Positions 17,264 to 26,251 of a stretch of 64,000 bases of DNA are shown here, piece after piece. The position numbers and the translations under genes are program-made. Each line of letters starts with the position of its first letter. Within the stretch, counting starts at the first letter, position 1. The stretch lies in contig NZ_CP050440.1 in assembly GCF_011769525.1 (NCBI RefSeq), positions 7,736,001-7,800,000 of the forward strand. The letters run 5' to 3'. The notes under the pieces were generated by a model. The model was not told the DNA's origin. It made no database searches and saw nothing but the letters and a program-made list of their open reading frames with translations. Origin of the DNA: Tolypothrix sp. PCC 7910. GTDB taxonomy: Bacteria; Cyanobacteriota; Cyanobacteriia; Cyanobacteriales; Nostocaceae.

Positions 17264-19549
17264 TCAGCTGTTTGCTGCACCAACCACTTCAAATGCGATC
17301 GCCATTGCTGCTAATTTCTTAGTATCAATTCCCCGTACACCGTTAGGAAGTTGAATCCCTTCAACATTAATTGCACCGCGAGTACCGGCATCTAGGTCAT
17401 TAAGTAAACTATTTGTCACATCTAATAATTCATTAGTCACAGCTATGGGCGCACGCGTATTTTCGACTCCGCGAGATTTGGCAATTTCTTTTAAAGCTTT
17501 GAGAGAATTTCGCAGTGGTGTAGTGCTAGCAACAATTAAAGCTTCTGATACTCCTAAAGGTTCGCCAATCACCAGTTTAAAGGTATCGCCAGCAGAAGGA
17601 ATGACTAACTTTTGTTTACCTTCTACCAAAGCAGCATCTTCCGCAGCTGACCAATTATTAGGAAAGATAATCGCCATTTCACCTTGGGCATCAATTACCA
17701 AAATACTTATATATAGTGGTTGCGATTCGTTATTTTGAATTTGAAAAGCAATTTGTGTACCCAGAGGTAACTTTTGCAAACCTGAGTTAGCGGTTTTGCT
17801 AGGCTTTGCTTCTAAATCTACTTTTTGAACTCCGCGAATGGGGAAGGTTTCGCCTAGGATTTCTTGACTCCCGACAACATTCATCGTCGCAGTTACATTA
17901 ATTTGTGATGAATTAGTATTGCCTAGCATTTGCTTGACAATCCTTGCTGCTAGTAGGGACTTGAGTTTAGGTTGTAAGCGAGTGACAGCAGCACTCACCG
18001 TTTCGTTACTTGTACCAAAAGAACTAGCAATAATTTGCGTCAGTCCTGGTAGAAATAAACCAAAACTACCCACCGCAGGTAAATTTGAGAGGCGACTTTT
18101 TTGTAATTCCTGAGATTTGGCTTCAGTCATGCGACCAAAAATATATTGCACCTCTTGTCTTCCCAAAGTTTTGGCTTCAATGCGGGGAATCGCCTGTAAT
18201 GCTTGTTTAGCTTGTTGAGTGTTATTTCCTAAAGAGTCATCTAGCCCAATTTTTAAAGTTAAATTATTAGGAATGCTGCGAATCCGTTCTTGTAAGAGTG
18301 CGCCTGGTTGGAGTGGTTGCTTTTTTTGGTTAGCTTTCAGGAGTTTACCTTGTCCTGTCAATCCTTGACGAGACTGTAACTGAATAAGTCCGCGATCGCT
18401 ACCTTTATTATCCAAAACTGTAAAAATCGCATCTTGTTTAAATGCTTCCAGGCTTTCGGAATCTAGCCCACCCAGCCACAATTTTACTTGCTCACCATTC
18501 ACTTGAGTGACTACCGCCTCAGCTGAGACAGTTGGCTTGCGCGTAAAGTAAATAGGTGCGCGAGTATTTTCTTTGCTAAAGTTTGATTCTAATTCTGGTT
18601 CTTGAAAATTGCCTGATTGTCTAGCGAAGATAGTGGTACTGCGGCTAATATTAGCGATCGCGCGATTAATTGCTTCATCCCCTGGTTGTTGCCAAAGGTA
18701 CTGAGTAAATAAATAAGTAAAAGCCCCAGCGTTAAAATCATCAAAAGAAGCATCAGCTGCATATTGATCGCGTTTAGAGCCAGCGATGACTACGCCTTTA
18801 GCAACGCCTTTTCTTCTCAGTTCGATAAATTTTTGTGGTGATAGTCCCAGTTTCCCTAACCATTGGCGCTGATATTCCAGTTCCGCCGTACTCGGTAGGA
18901 GTTTTTCACCACCATCGATGGAACGCACCCGAAAATTCCCCCGCTTTGCACCACCCGCATGACAGCTATCTAATACCACAGTTACATTCTCTGTCTTCAA
19001 TGCAGACATCAGCAAAAACAATGTATGCCCCATAATATGTTGCACCTCGCCTCCTTGCTGGGGATAGCCTGGTGGTAAGTTGCCATCAATCGGAACCAAA
19101 GTACTGTTAAGTCCATCTTCCGTGTCGCGATCGCGATCGCGTACTCGCGAACCATGTCCTGAAAAGTGAAATACCACCACATCCCCAGCCTTGGCTTGCT
19201 TAATTAAATGTTCTTCAAATGCTGTCAGTATGCCTTTACGGGTGGCTTTTTGGTCGGTCAAAGTCAAAATATCTTGAGGATTAAAGCCAAAACGGTGAAT
19301 TAATAGTTCACGTTGCAACTGTACATCATTCACACAACCATAGAGTTCTGGTATACCCTTATACTCATTAATTCCTACGAGTAGGGCTAACTTACGCTTT
19401 GTACTTTGGGCGAGAACTTGGTGATAGCGATCGCTCAAAGTGTTGGCGAAGCCATCGCCTTGCTGCATGATATCCCACTGGCTTAAACCCAAAGTTGCTA
19501 AAGCAGATCCAGCAAATTGCAAAAAGTGCCGGCGTTTCATATCAGCCAT
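17264..19549 (-). CDS. Tat-exported orthocaspase (peptidase C14) with DUF4384-like C-terminus
   Basis: 761 residues. The N-terminus MADMKRRHFLQFAGSALATL is a twin-arginine signal (RRHFLQ), so the protein should cross the plasma or thylakoid membrane folded. The caspase-like p20 domain begins KRKLALLVGINEYKG (residue 52 on) and holds the dyad His132 (HFSGHGSR) and Cys196 (VVLDSCHAGG). An acidic loop after the His (RDRDRDTEDGLN) and EL-WLGKL sections follow. The C-terminal half includes a DUF4384-like part (YISILVIDAQGEMAIIFPN, VIGEPLGVSEALIVAS). Orthocaspases cleave after Arg/Lys. AGGAGT lies just upstream of the start. Monocistronic, with a terminator hairpin downstream. Confidence 0.93.
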   Translation of the reverse strand: MADMKRRHFLQFAGSALATLGLSQWDIMQQGDGFANTLSDRYHQVLAQSTKRKLALLVGINEYKGIPELYGCVNDVQLQRELLIHRFGFNPQDILTLTDQKATRKGILTAFEEHLIKQAKAGDVVVFHFSGHGSRVRDRDRDTEDGLNSTLVPIDGNLPPGYPQQGGEVQHIMGHTLFLLMSALKTENVTVVLDSCHAGGAKRGNFRVRSIDGGEKLLPSTAELEYQRQWLGKLGLSPQKFIELRRKGVAKGVVIAGSKRDQYAADASFDDFNAGAFTYLFTQYLWQQPGDEAINRAIANISRSTTIFARQSGNFQEPELESNFSKENTRAPIYFTRKPTVSAEAVVTQVNGEQVKLWLGGLDSESLEAFKQDAIFTVLDNKGSDRGLIQLQSRQGLTGQGKLLKANQKKQPLQPGALLQERIRSIPNNLTLKIGLDDSLGNNTQQAKQALQAIPRIEAKTLGRQEVQYIFGRMTEAKSQELQKSRLSNLPAVGSFGLFLPGLTQIIASSFGTSNETVSAAVTRLQPKLKSLLAARIVKQMLGNTNSSQINVTATMNVVGSQEILGETFPIRGVQKVDLEAKPSKTANSGLQKLPLGTQIAFQIQNNESQPLYISILVIDAQGEMAIIFPNNWSAAEDAALVEGKQKLVIPSAGDTFKLVIGEPLGVSEALIVASTTPLRNSLKALKEIAKSRGVENTRAPIAVTNELLDVTNSLLNDLDAGTRGAINVEGIQLPNGVRGIDTKKLAAMAIAFEVVGAANS

Positions 19550-19660
19550 TATTCACTCCTCTCATGAAATTTTGATTTCTTGGGAATAAGACTAGAAAAT
19601 CACAATAATTTATCCCAACTAGCCCAATAAAAGGGAGATGAGGAAGATGAGGGAGAAACA

Positions 19661-19714
19661 GCAATTATCAATTACCAATCACCAATTACCCAATGCCCCA
19701 TGCCCCATGCCCAA
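19661..19714. repeat. AATTACC / CCCATGC heptamer-type repeats
   Basis: Short runs of AATTACCA, CCAATTACC and GCCCCAT units in the spacer upstream of the caspase gene, of the same heptamer repeat class as elsewhere in the window. Confidence 0.75.
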
Positions 19715-19760
19715 TTTTTCCCTAAGTATTATTACGTGTTTATAAAATCTAATATTTAGA

Positions 19761-19967
19761 ATGATGTCAATAATAAAAAAGAATGTAACAATTTCTTCAG
19801 TAATTAATAAAGACTTTTCAAATCAGCAAAAGGCTGAAATCTATCCACAGAAAGATGTTTGCTCAGGTGTTGTTATTTACCGTGGAATAACTATCAGTAA
19901 TATTGCAAATGACCTCCAGGAGATAATTGCCGCCAAAATCAGCTTTCTCAAGCAATTTTTTCCTTAA
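19761..19967 (+). CDS. Small hypothetical protein, doubtful
   Basis: A possible 68-residue protein starting at ATG 19761 (a second ATG is the next codon). It is basic at the N-terminus (MMSIIKKNVTISS), with a middle KDVCSGVVIYRGITISN and a helical end LQEIIAAKISFLKQF. No family is recognised, the composition is plausible for a cytosolic protein, and no clear ribosome binding site is visible. It is annotated because it fills a spacer on the plus strand ahead of another small candidate gene at 20092. Confidence 0.35.
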   Translation: MMSIIKKNVTISSVINKDFSNQQKAEIYPQKDVCSGVVIYRGITISNIANDLQEIIAAKISFLKQFFP

Positions 19968-20091
19968 AAGCCATTAATATAACTTTAGCCATAAAAACTG
20001 GTGATTTTCCGCAATTGTCACCAGGACGATCGCGTGCAGATTGTTTAATCTTTAACTATACTGCTAGCACGCTTGTATAGTAACTCCTCCT

Positions 20092-20271
20092 ATGGCTCCT
20101 AAGTTTAACAAGATTAAATTTCCACTTTGGCATTATCTAAATCAGCCCTTATTTTGTAACCACACTAAATTAATATGGAATCCTTATATCTTCGCCGCTA
20201 TCTGGCGAATTCAGCTTCTAGAAAGATGCTGGAATAAAGAGTGTGATGCTAAGGGCCCGCAACAGCATTAA
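20092..20271 (+). CDS. 59-residue Trp-rich hypothetical protein
   Basis: An ATG-started frame encoding 59 residues, beginning MAPKFNKIKFPLWHYLNQPL and continuing with CNHTKLIWNPYIFAA, IWRIQLLERCWNKEC. Five aromatic positions (WHY, IWNPY, IWR, CWNK) and basic flanks give a real-protein look, perhaps a membrane-surface peptide. I believe similar short proteins exist in other Nostocales but cannot verify this. No strong Shine-Dalgarno is seen. Supporting context: the first good plus-strand terminator downstream (20499-20525) points to a plus-strand transcript here. Confidence 0.45.
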   Translation: MAPKFNKIKFPLWHYLNQPLFCNHTKLIWNPYIFAAIWRIQLLERCWNKECDAKGPQQH

Positions 20272-20272
20272 A

Positions 20273-20330
20273 AGGGACTGGGGGCTGGGTACTGAGGACT
20301 GGGTACTGGGTACTAGGAATTAGGAATTGC
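20273..20330. repeat. GGGTACT/GGGGACT heptamer array
   Basis: Degenerate 7-bp units (GGGACTG, GGGTACT, GAGGACT, TAGGAAT) in tandem directly after the 59-residue ORF, the same repeat class as at 11885 and 30668. Confidence 0.8.
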
Positions 20331-20495
20331 AAAGAAAGAGGATAAGGTAGAAAAACTCAGCACTCAGCACTCAAGTCAAAACTAAGTAAGTTGGTGTAAA
20401 TTAACCCAACTATGTTACGAAACGTAATAGGCTTGAAACCTTTACCAATGAAAAATGACAGCCCTAACTAGTTATCTTTAAATGCACCGCCCTAC

Positions 20496-21788
20496 TTAAG
20501 CCTCGTCTAAGTGGCGAGGCTTTTTGCCGTCTAGTAAAGCGCTGACAGTCATATCGCCCATCACATTTATGGCTGTCCGACAGCGATCCAAAAACCAATC
20601 GACTGTAACCAACAAAGCTATATATTGTGTCGGTAAGCCAACGGAAGTAAATACCAAGGTCATCGTTACGAGTCCAGCATTAGGAATACCCGCAGCGCCG
20701 ACGGATGCAAAAATAGACGTTAAGACAACTATTAACTGCTGTCCTAAACCTAAATGTTGACCCAATACTTGGGAAATATATAATGCAGACATCGCTTCAT
20801 AAAGCGCAGTACCGTCATTATTAAAGTTTGCCCCTACTAATGCGCCTAAAGAGGCAGAAGATTCTTTTAAACCGATTTTAGTTTGCAACACTTCAAAGGT
20901 GATCGGCATTGTCACCGTTGAGGAAGAGGTGGAAAAAGCTGTCAAAAATGCGTCAGAACCACCCTTGAGAAATGCGATCGGGTTGACCCAAGAGCCGATT
21001 TGTACCCTAGTGAGATAGTAGCAAGCTTGTAAAAACAAGGCGACTAGTACGGCGACGATAAACGCTGCTAAAGATTGGAAGGGCGCAAAACCTTTTTCGG
21101 CAACAGTTTTAGCCACAATTCCAAACACAGCCAAGGGAATTAAGGCTATTACCCAGTTGAGAATGCGGATTACCGCCTCAAATAAAATACCGATCACATC
21201 TTCAATCGGTTTGTATGCTGTTTTACCTTCAGCGATTTGTTCTGATTTTAATGCCCGCAGCACAATTCCAAAGGAAAGGGCAATCACAATTAGTTGGATA
21301 ACGTTATTATCGACTAGTGGCTTGAGGATAGCATCAGGGACAGCATCTTTAAATAAACCCCAAGGATCGAGACTTGCAGTAGGTGCTTGTACGTCGGTGG
21401 GGGCTGTTATATTTCCCCAACTCCCAGGATGCAAAACATTAGCTACTAGCAGCCCGATTAAAATTGCTGCGGTAGTGTTAGTTAACAGTAGTACTGCTAG
21501 CCGCCTACCTGCTGTTCCGGGGATATTTGTAGTCATGAAGGTATGCAGCACTGCTACCAAAATTAGGGGTGTAGCTAGGGCGCGTAGGGCCTTCAACACT
21601 AATTCCGCAGGAATTGCTAAGTTAGTAATCAAAGTAGCATTACTTGGGCTGGGATTCCCCGCACCTAGGGCAATTCCTAAGCCGATAGCAAGCGCTAGGG
21701 CGACGACAATTTGCAATGTCAGAGGGATACGCAGCCACCAAGGACGGGTTTTAGTCTCTAGAGAAGTAATGCTCTCTGGTTCAGTCAT
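20496..21788 (-). CDS. Dicarboxylate/amino acid:cation symporter (DAACS family)
   Basis: 430 residues, an integral membrane importer of the GltP/DctA/EAAT type that takes up dicarboxylates or acidic amino acids with Na+ or H+. The N-terminal cytosolic tail (1-20) is followed by about eight helices and two re-entrant hairpins. The serine-rich hairpin motif is FSTSSSTVTMP, and the second signature is GANFNNDGTALYEAMSALYI (the N-x-x-G-T-A metal/substrate region). FASVGAAGIPNAGLVTMTLV and DRCRTAINVMGD (the Arg/Asp/Asn substrate and Na+ sites of helix 8) complete the core. Monocistronic, with its 3' end overlapping an oppositely oriented terminator. Confidence 0.93.
   Translation of the reverse strand: MTEPESITSLETKTRPWWLRIPLTLQIVVALALAIGLGIALGAGNPSPSNATLITNLAIPAELVLKALRALATPLILVAVLHTFMTTNIPGTAGRRLAVLLLTNTTAAILIGLLVANVLHPGSWGNITAPTDVQAPTASLDPWGLFKDAVPDAILKPLVDNNVIQLIVIALSFGIVLRALKSEQIAEGKTAYKPIEDVIGILFEAVIRILNWVIALIPLAVFGIVAKTVAEKGFAPFQSLAAFIVAVLVALFLQACYYLTRVQIGSWVNPIAFLKGGSDAFLTAFSTSSSTVTMPITFEVLQTKIGLKESSASLGALVGANFNNDGTALYEAMSALYISQVLGQHLGLGQQLIVVLTSIFASVGAAGIPNAGLVTMTLVFTSVGLPTQYIALLVTVDWFLDRCRTAINVMGDMTVSALLDGKKPRHLDEA
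20499..20525 (+). terminator. Intrinsic terminator overlapping the symporter stop codon
   Basis: AGCCTCG and CGAGGCT form a perfect 7-bp stem around TCTAAGTGG and are followed by a T-run on the plus strand. The T-run orientation marks it as ending plus-strand transcription arriving from the left, while on the minus strand it overlaps the last codons of the symporter gene. Confidence 0.75.
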
Positions 21789-21960
21789 TGCTTAATTTGG
21801 GGTAACTCTACTGCTGTAACTATTTAAACATCACTTGCGGAAGTGAAAATTCTGCAAACGCGTTAATCTAAGATCCCATTGCTTTCTTTAGTGAATCCTA
21901 CTCCAGGGGGTATTTTTTCTTTCCTGGAGAAATATTGTTGGCTTGTGGTTGGAGACTGAT

Positions 21961-24591
21961 ATGTCCTTTGTCCCTTTGCATATTCACAGTGACTATAGCT
22001 TGCTTGATGGTGCCAGTCAGCTGCCAGAGTTGGTTGACCGCGCGATCGCCCTGGGGATGAAAGCGATCGCCCTCACCGATCATGGCGTGATGTATGGTGC
22101 GGTGGAATTGATCAAAATCTGTCGTAGCAAGAATATTAAACCCATTCTTGGCAACGAAATGTATATCATTAATGGCGATATTGAAAAGCAAGAACGCCGC
22201 CCCCGTTATCATCAAGTTGTCTTAGCTAAAAACACTAAAGGTTACAAAAATTTAGTCAAATTAACTACTATTTCTCACCTCAAAGGTGTACAAGGAAAAG
22301 GCATTTTCTCTCGCCCTTGCATCAACAAAGAATTATTAAAAGAATATCATGAAGGTTTGATTGTTACTAGTGCTTGTTTGGGCGGAGAAGTTCCTCAAGC
22401 AATTATGAGTGGTAGACCAGATGCAGCTCGTAAAGTTGCTCAATGGTATAAAGATGTATTTGGTGATGACTATTATTTAGAAATTCAAGACCACGGCTCC
22501 CAGGAAGACAGAATTGTTAATGTAGAAATTATTAAAATTGCCAAGGAATTAGGTATTAAATTTGTTGCAACAAATGACTCTCATTTCATTTCCTGTTATG
22601 ACGTAGAAGCACACGACGCTTTGCTATGTATTCAAACAGGGAAGCTGATAATTGAAGAAAATCGGATGCGTTATAGCGGCACAGAATATCTCAAATCTGC
22701 CGAAGAAATGCATATGCTATTTCGCGATCATTTACCTGATGATGTCATTGCGGAAGCTGTGGCGACTACTGAAGAAGTAGCAGATAAAGTTGAGCCATAC
22801 CAGATTATGGGTGAGCCGCAAATTCCCACTCCACCGATTCCTTCTGGTCATACTGCTGATACTTACGCTGAAGAAGTTGCATGGAACGGACTTTTAGAAA
22901 GATTAAATCGCAAATCCCGCAACGAAGTCGATCCAATCTATAAAGAAAGGTTGGAATACGAACTTAAAATGATTCAACAAATGGGATTTTCCAAATACTT
23001 TTTAGTTGTTTGGGATTATATCAAATTTGCTAGAGATAACAATATTCCTGTGGGGCCTGGCCGAGGTTCGGCGGCGGGTTCATTAGTTGCCTATGCCATG
23101 CGAATTACCAATATAGATCCGGTACATCATGGACTACTATTTGAGCGTTTCTTGAATCCCGAACGGAAATCCATGCCTGATATTGATACGGATTTCTGCA
23201 TTGAACAAAGGGATAAAGTTATTGAATATGTAACTGAGAAATATGGCGCTGATAAAGTTGCTCAAATTATTACCTTTAACCGTTTAACTTCCAAAGCTGT
23301 ATTAAAGGATGTAGCCAGAGTATTAAATATTCCCTATGGGGAAGCAGATAAAATGGCAAAATTAATTCCTGTGGTGCGGGGTAAACCAACTAAGTTAAAA
23401 GTAATGATTTCTGATGACACCCCAGAACCAGAATTTAAAGCCAGATACGATAATGATGAGCAAGTTCGCCACTGGATTGACATGGCGATGCGAATTGAAG
23501 GTACTAACAAAACCTTTGGTGTTCACGCAGCAGGTGTGGTAATTTCTGCCGATCCGCTTGATGAAATTGTCCCACTACAAAGAAATAACGATGGTTCCGT
23601 AATTACCCAGTATTTCATGGAAGACCTGGAATCAATGGGTTTGTTAAAAATGGACTTTTTGGGTTTGCGGAACTTAACTCTAATTCAAAAAACTTTAGAT
23701 TTGATTGAAGAAACTAAAGGTTATCGTGTAGATCCAGATGAAATTACAGGTCAAGAAAGAAAAGCTCAAAGAATATTAGCTAAAGGTGAGCATAGTACTT
23801 TACCTAAAGATGTACAAAAAGCTTATGAATTATTAGAAGCTGGAGAATTAGAAGGGGTCTTTCAGTTAGAATCCTCCGGGATGAAACAGATAGTAAGAGA
23901 TTTAAAGCCTTCTAATATTGAGGATATTTCTTCTATTTTGGCACTGTATCGACCCGGCCCATTAGATGCAGGGCTAATTCCCAAGTTTATTAACCGTAAA
24001 CACGGACGGGAAGCAATTGATTATGAAAGTGTGATCTTAGAACCAATATTAAATGAAACCTATGGCATTATGGTCTATCAAGAGCAAATTATGAAAATTG
24101 CTCAAGATATGGCTGGATATTCCCTAGGACAAGCTGACTTGCTGCGACGCGCTATGGGTAAAAAGAAAGTTTCCGAGATGCAAAAACAGCAAGAAAAGTT
24201 TATTGATGGTGCTACTAAAAACGGGGTGAAAAAGCAAGTAGCTGAAAAATTATTTGACGATATGTTGAAATTCGCCGAATATTGCTTAAGCTCTGATACA
24301 GAAGTTTTAACGGTAGAATATGGCTTAATTCCCATTGGCGAAATTGTGGAAAAACGCCTGGAATGCAGCGTTTATAGTGTTGATGCTAACGGCAATGTTT
24401 ATACTCAACCCATAGCACAGTGGCATAATCGCGGTAAACAAGAAGTTTTTGAATATGCTTTAGAAGATGGTTCGATTATTCGGGCAACAAAAGACCATAA
24501 ATTTATGACTACTGATGGTCAAATGTTACCCATTGATGAAATTTTTGAAAGGGGATTAGATTTGTTGCAAGTTCCCCATTTACCGGAGTAA
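21961..24591 (+). CDS. dnaE: DNA polymerase III alpha, N-terminal part with N-terminal split intein
   Basis: 876 residues from ATG 21961, with GGAG eight bases upstream; an in-frame TTG at 21943 is unlikely. It begins [16 protein letters not shown], the PHP domain (with [15 protein letters not shown]). The polymerase core has [15 protein letters not shown] and the catalytic PDIDTDF. At FAEY the replicative polymerase stops and a 102-residue intein half begins at Cys (codon 24283). The remainder of DnaE is encoded by a separate dnaE-C gene elsewhere in cyanobacteria and is joined by protein trans-splicing. This gives the catalytic subunit of the replicase. Downstream is a small inverted-repeat element. 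Confidence 0.97.
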   Translation: MSFVPLHIHSDYSLLDGASQLPELVDRAIALGMKAIALTDHGVMYGAVELIKICRSKNIKPILGNEMYIINGDIEKQERRPRYHQVVLAKNTKGYKNLVKLTTISHLKGVQGKGIFSRPCINKELLKEYHEGLIVTSACLGGEVPQAIMSGRPDAARKVAQWYKDVFGDDYYLEIQDHGSQEDRIVNVEIIKIAKELGIKFVATNDSHFISCYDVEAHDALLCIQTGKLIIEENRMRYSGTEYLKSAEEMHMLFRDHLPDDVIAEAVATTEEVADKVEPYQIMGEPQIPTPPIPSGHTADTYAEEVAWNGLLERLNRKSRNEVDPIYKERLEYELKMIQQMGFSKYFLVVWDYIKFARDNNIPVGPGRGSAAGSLVAYAMRITNIDPVHHGLLFERFLNPERKSMPDIDTDFCIEQRDKVIEYVTEKYGADKVAQIITFNRLTSKAVLKDVARVLNIPYGEADKMAKLIPVVRGKPTKLKVMISDDTPEPEFKARYDNDEQVRHWIDMAMRIEGTNKTFGVHAAGVVISADPLDEIVPLQRNNDGSVITQYFMEDLESMGLLKMDFLGLRNLTLIQKTLDLIEETKGYRVDPDEITGQERKAQRILAKGEHSTLPKDVQKAYELLEAGELEGVFQLESSGMKQIVRDLKPSNIEDISSILALYRPGPLDAGLIPKFINRKHGREAIDYESVILEPILNETYGIMVYQEQIMKIAQDMAGYSLGQADLLRRAMGKKKVSEMQKQQEKFIDGATKNGVKKQVAEKLFDDMLKFAEYCLSSDTEVLTVEYGLIPIGEIVEKRLECSVYSVDANGNVYTQPIAQWHNRGKQEVFEYALEDGSIIRATKDHKFMTTDGQMLPIDEIFERGLDLLQVPHLPE
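24283..24588 (+). other. DnaE split intein, N-terminal half (102 residues)
   Basis: It begins at the essential Cys1 ([14 protein letters not shown]) right after extein residues FAEY. Block B is ATKDH (Thr69, His72). Length equals that of the Npu and other fast DnaE N-inteins. Lys70, Met75 and Met81, reported as accelerating residues in fast DnaE inteins, are all present. Differences from Npu: Ser replaces Tyr at position 4 and Ala replaces Cys at position 59, leaving Cys1 and Cys28 as the only cysteines. Confidence 0.97.
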
Positions 24592-24592
24592 T

Positions 24593-24688
24593 ACCAAATC
24601 AAATAATGTTTGCGATACATCAATATATTCTAGAGGGCAAGGCAGTACCTTGCCCCTACAATCTGTCGGATTCTTTTTTCAATTTGGT
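24593..24688. repeat. Small MITE-like inverted-repeat element after dnaE
   Basis: A 96-bp segment bounded by ACCAAAT and ATTTGGT, with an internal hairpin GGGCAAGG-CAGTA-CCTTGCCC at 24635-24655. Its left 22 bases (24592-24613) match 20 of 22 positions, inverted, at 34965-34986. It probably belongs to a non-autonomous dispersed repeat family and may double as the transcript end between convergent dnaE and the decarboxylase gene. Confidence 0.6.
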
Positions 24689-24692
24689 AGTG

Positions 24693-26105
24693 TTAATTTG
24701 CATCAGCTGTTTGGCAAATTAATTCCCAAGCTTGCAGCACGTTTAATTTTTCGGTTGTTGCTTGTCCTATCGACATTCTTAAAGTAACTTTTTGGTCAAG
24801 TTTGGTAGAAGTTAGGTAGATTTTACCGGAAGAATTGAGACTGTTGACTATGGTTTGGTTGATGCGATCGCCTCCTTTGTGGCGGAAACATACTAAATTC
24901 AATGGTGGGTTCACAGCTAACTCAAAGCGTGGATCTGATTTTACCCACTCCGCAAACTCTTGGGCTAAGGCTATATGCTTACGAACATAATGCTGTAAGC
25001 CTTCAATGCCATAATGGCGAATCACAAACCAGAGTTTGAGGCTGCGGAATCTTCGTCCTAAAGGAATTTGCCAATCTCGGTAGTCAATTACTGCGCCTGA
25101 TTCACTGGCTTGATTTTTCAGGTACTCCGGTACGATGGAGAGAGACTGAATGAGCTTGGTTCTATCTCGCACGTAAAAGCAAGTGCAGTCAAAGCTAGTC
25201 AGCATCCATTTGTGGGGGTTAAAGCAATAGCTATCGGCTAACTCCAAACCTTGATGAATCCAGCGGTACTCGGGACATAATGCTGCTGTACCGCTCATTG
25301 CACCATCAACATGAAACCAGATATTGTATTTTTGTGCGATCGCTCCTAATTCAGGTAAAGGATCAATTGCATTGGATGAAGTTGTCCCCACAGTAGCAGC
25401 TAAATAAAAAGGCGTTAACCCAGCTGCAATATCGGTTTCAATACATTGCTGTAGTGCATCTGGACGCATGGCGTAATTTGCATCAACCTCGATTAAACGC
25501 AAATTGTCACTGCTGAGTCCCGCAATTTTGCATCCTTTCTCAATAGAAGAGTGCGCCTGAGTTGAAGTGTAAGCAACCAGTTTACTAATATCTGCTGTAG
25601 TTTGTTCTCTAGCTGCTACCAAAGCCACAAGACTAGCACTGCTGGCGGAATCTTGAATTACTCCTCCCCCTGTTTCACTAGATTTGAAATGCGAAGGTAA
25701 CTCCAGCATATCTACTAGCCAATCTAAAACATGAGTTTCTAACTCTGTACAAGCTGGAGAAGTAGCCCATAACATCCCTTGTATGCCCAAACCAGCACTG
25801 AGTAATTCACCTAAAATTGAAGGTGCAGAAATCCCGGTAGGAAAGAAAGCAAAGAAGTTAGGCGATTGCCAATTTGTTAATCCTGGAACGATAATTTCAT
25901 CGATATCTTTGAAAATCTCTGCAAAAGATTCCCCTTGCTGAGGCGCAGTTTTTGGCAATTTTGCTCTAATATCTCCAGGTTCAACTTGAGATAGTACAGG
26001 CAGTTTTTCTACATTCTCTAAATAATCGGCTATCCAATCAATAGTTTTATATCCCCACTGGCGAAATTCTGCGGAAGACATATGGTAGTTTTGCTTTTCT
26101 TCCAT
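24693..26105 (-). CDS. PLP-dependent aromatic-L-amino-acid decarboxylase-like enzyme
   Basis: 470 residues of a group II PLP decarboxylase (AADC/TDC type), cytosolic, removing CO2 from an aromatic or related amino acid. The N-terminal swapped domain includes the conserved GYKTIDWIADYLENVEKLPV. QAHSSIEKG provides the PLP-stacking His (near 185), VDGAMSGTAALCPEYR the Asp contacting the pyridine nitrogen (Asp267), and FNPHKWML the Schiff-base Lys299. Start ATG at 26105. Substrate specificity (Trp, Tyr, Phe, DOPA) cannot be read reliably. Monocistronic, convergent with dnaE. Confidence 0.9.
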   Translation of the reverse strand: MEEKQNYHMSSAEFRQWGYKTIDWIADYLENVEKLPVLSQVEPGDIRAKLPKTAPQQGESFAEIFKDIDEIIVPGLTNWQSPNFFAFFPTGISAPSILGELLSAGLGIQGMLWATSPACTELETHVLDWLVDMLELPSHFKSSETGGGVIQDSASSASLVALVAAREQTTADISKLVAYTSTQAHSSIEKGCKIAGLSSDNLRLIEVDANYAMRPDALQQCIETDIAAGLTPFYLAATVGTTSSNAIDPLPELGAIAQKYNIWFHVDGAMSGTAALCPEYRWIHQGLELADSYCFNPHKWMLTSFDCTCFYVRDRTKLIQSLSIVPEYLKNQASESGAVIDYRDWQIPLGRRFRSLKLWFVIRHYGIEGLQHYVRKHIALAQEFAEWVKSDPRFELAVNPPLNLVCFRHKGGDRINQTIVNSLNSSGKIYLTSTKLDQKVTLRMSIGQATTEKLNVLQAWELICQTADAN

Positions 26106-26251
26106 ACCCTGTATTTGCTATTGCTGCGATTAACTGCAATTATTTTGACGTAAATTCCGTAATGTTGCATTTAGGTGTTGTATTTGGTTATGACAACATC
26201 CTAGCGACAAATAATTTTCTCAATAAATAAGCTAGATTTTCTGCAAATTCA

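Noticed and set aside
21157-21795. 212-codon open frame opposite the symporter gene
   Set aside because: Antisense to a well-supported membrane transporter; its composition (Ala/Ser/Ile/Val/Arg) is what the transporter's codons give when read backwards.
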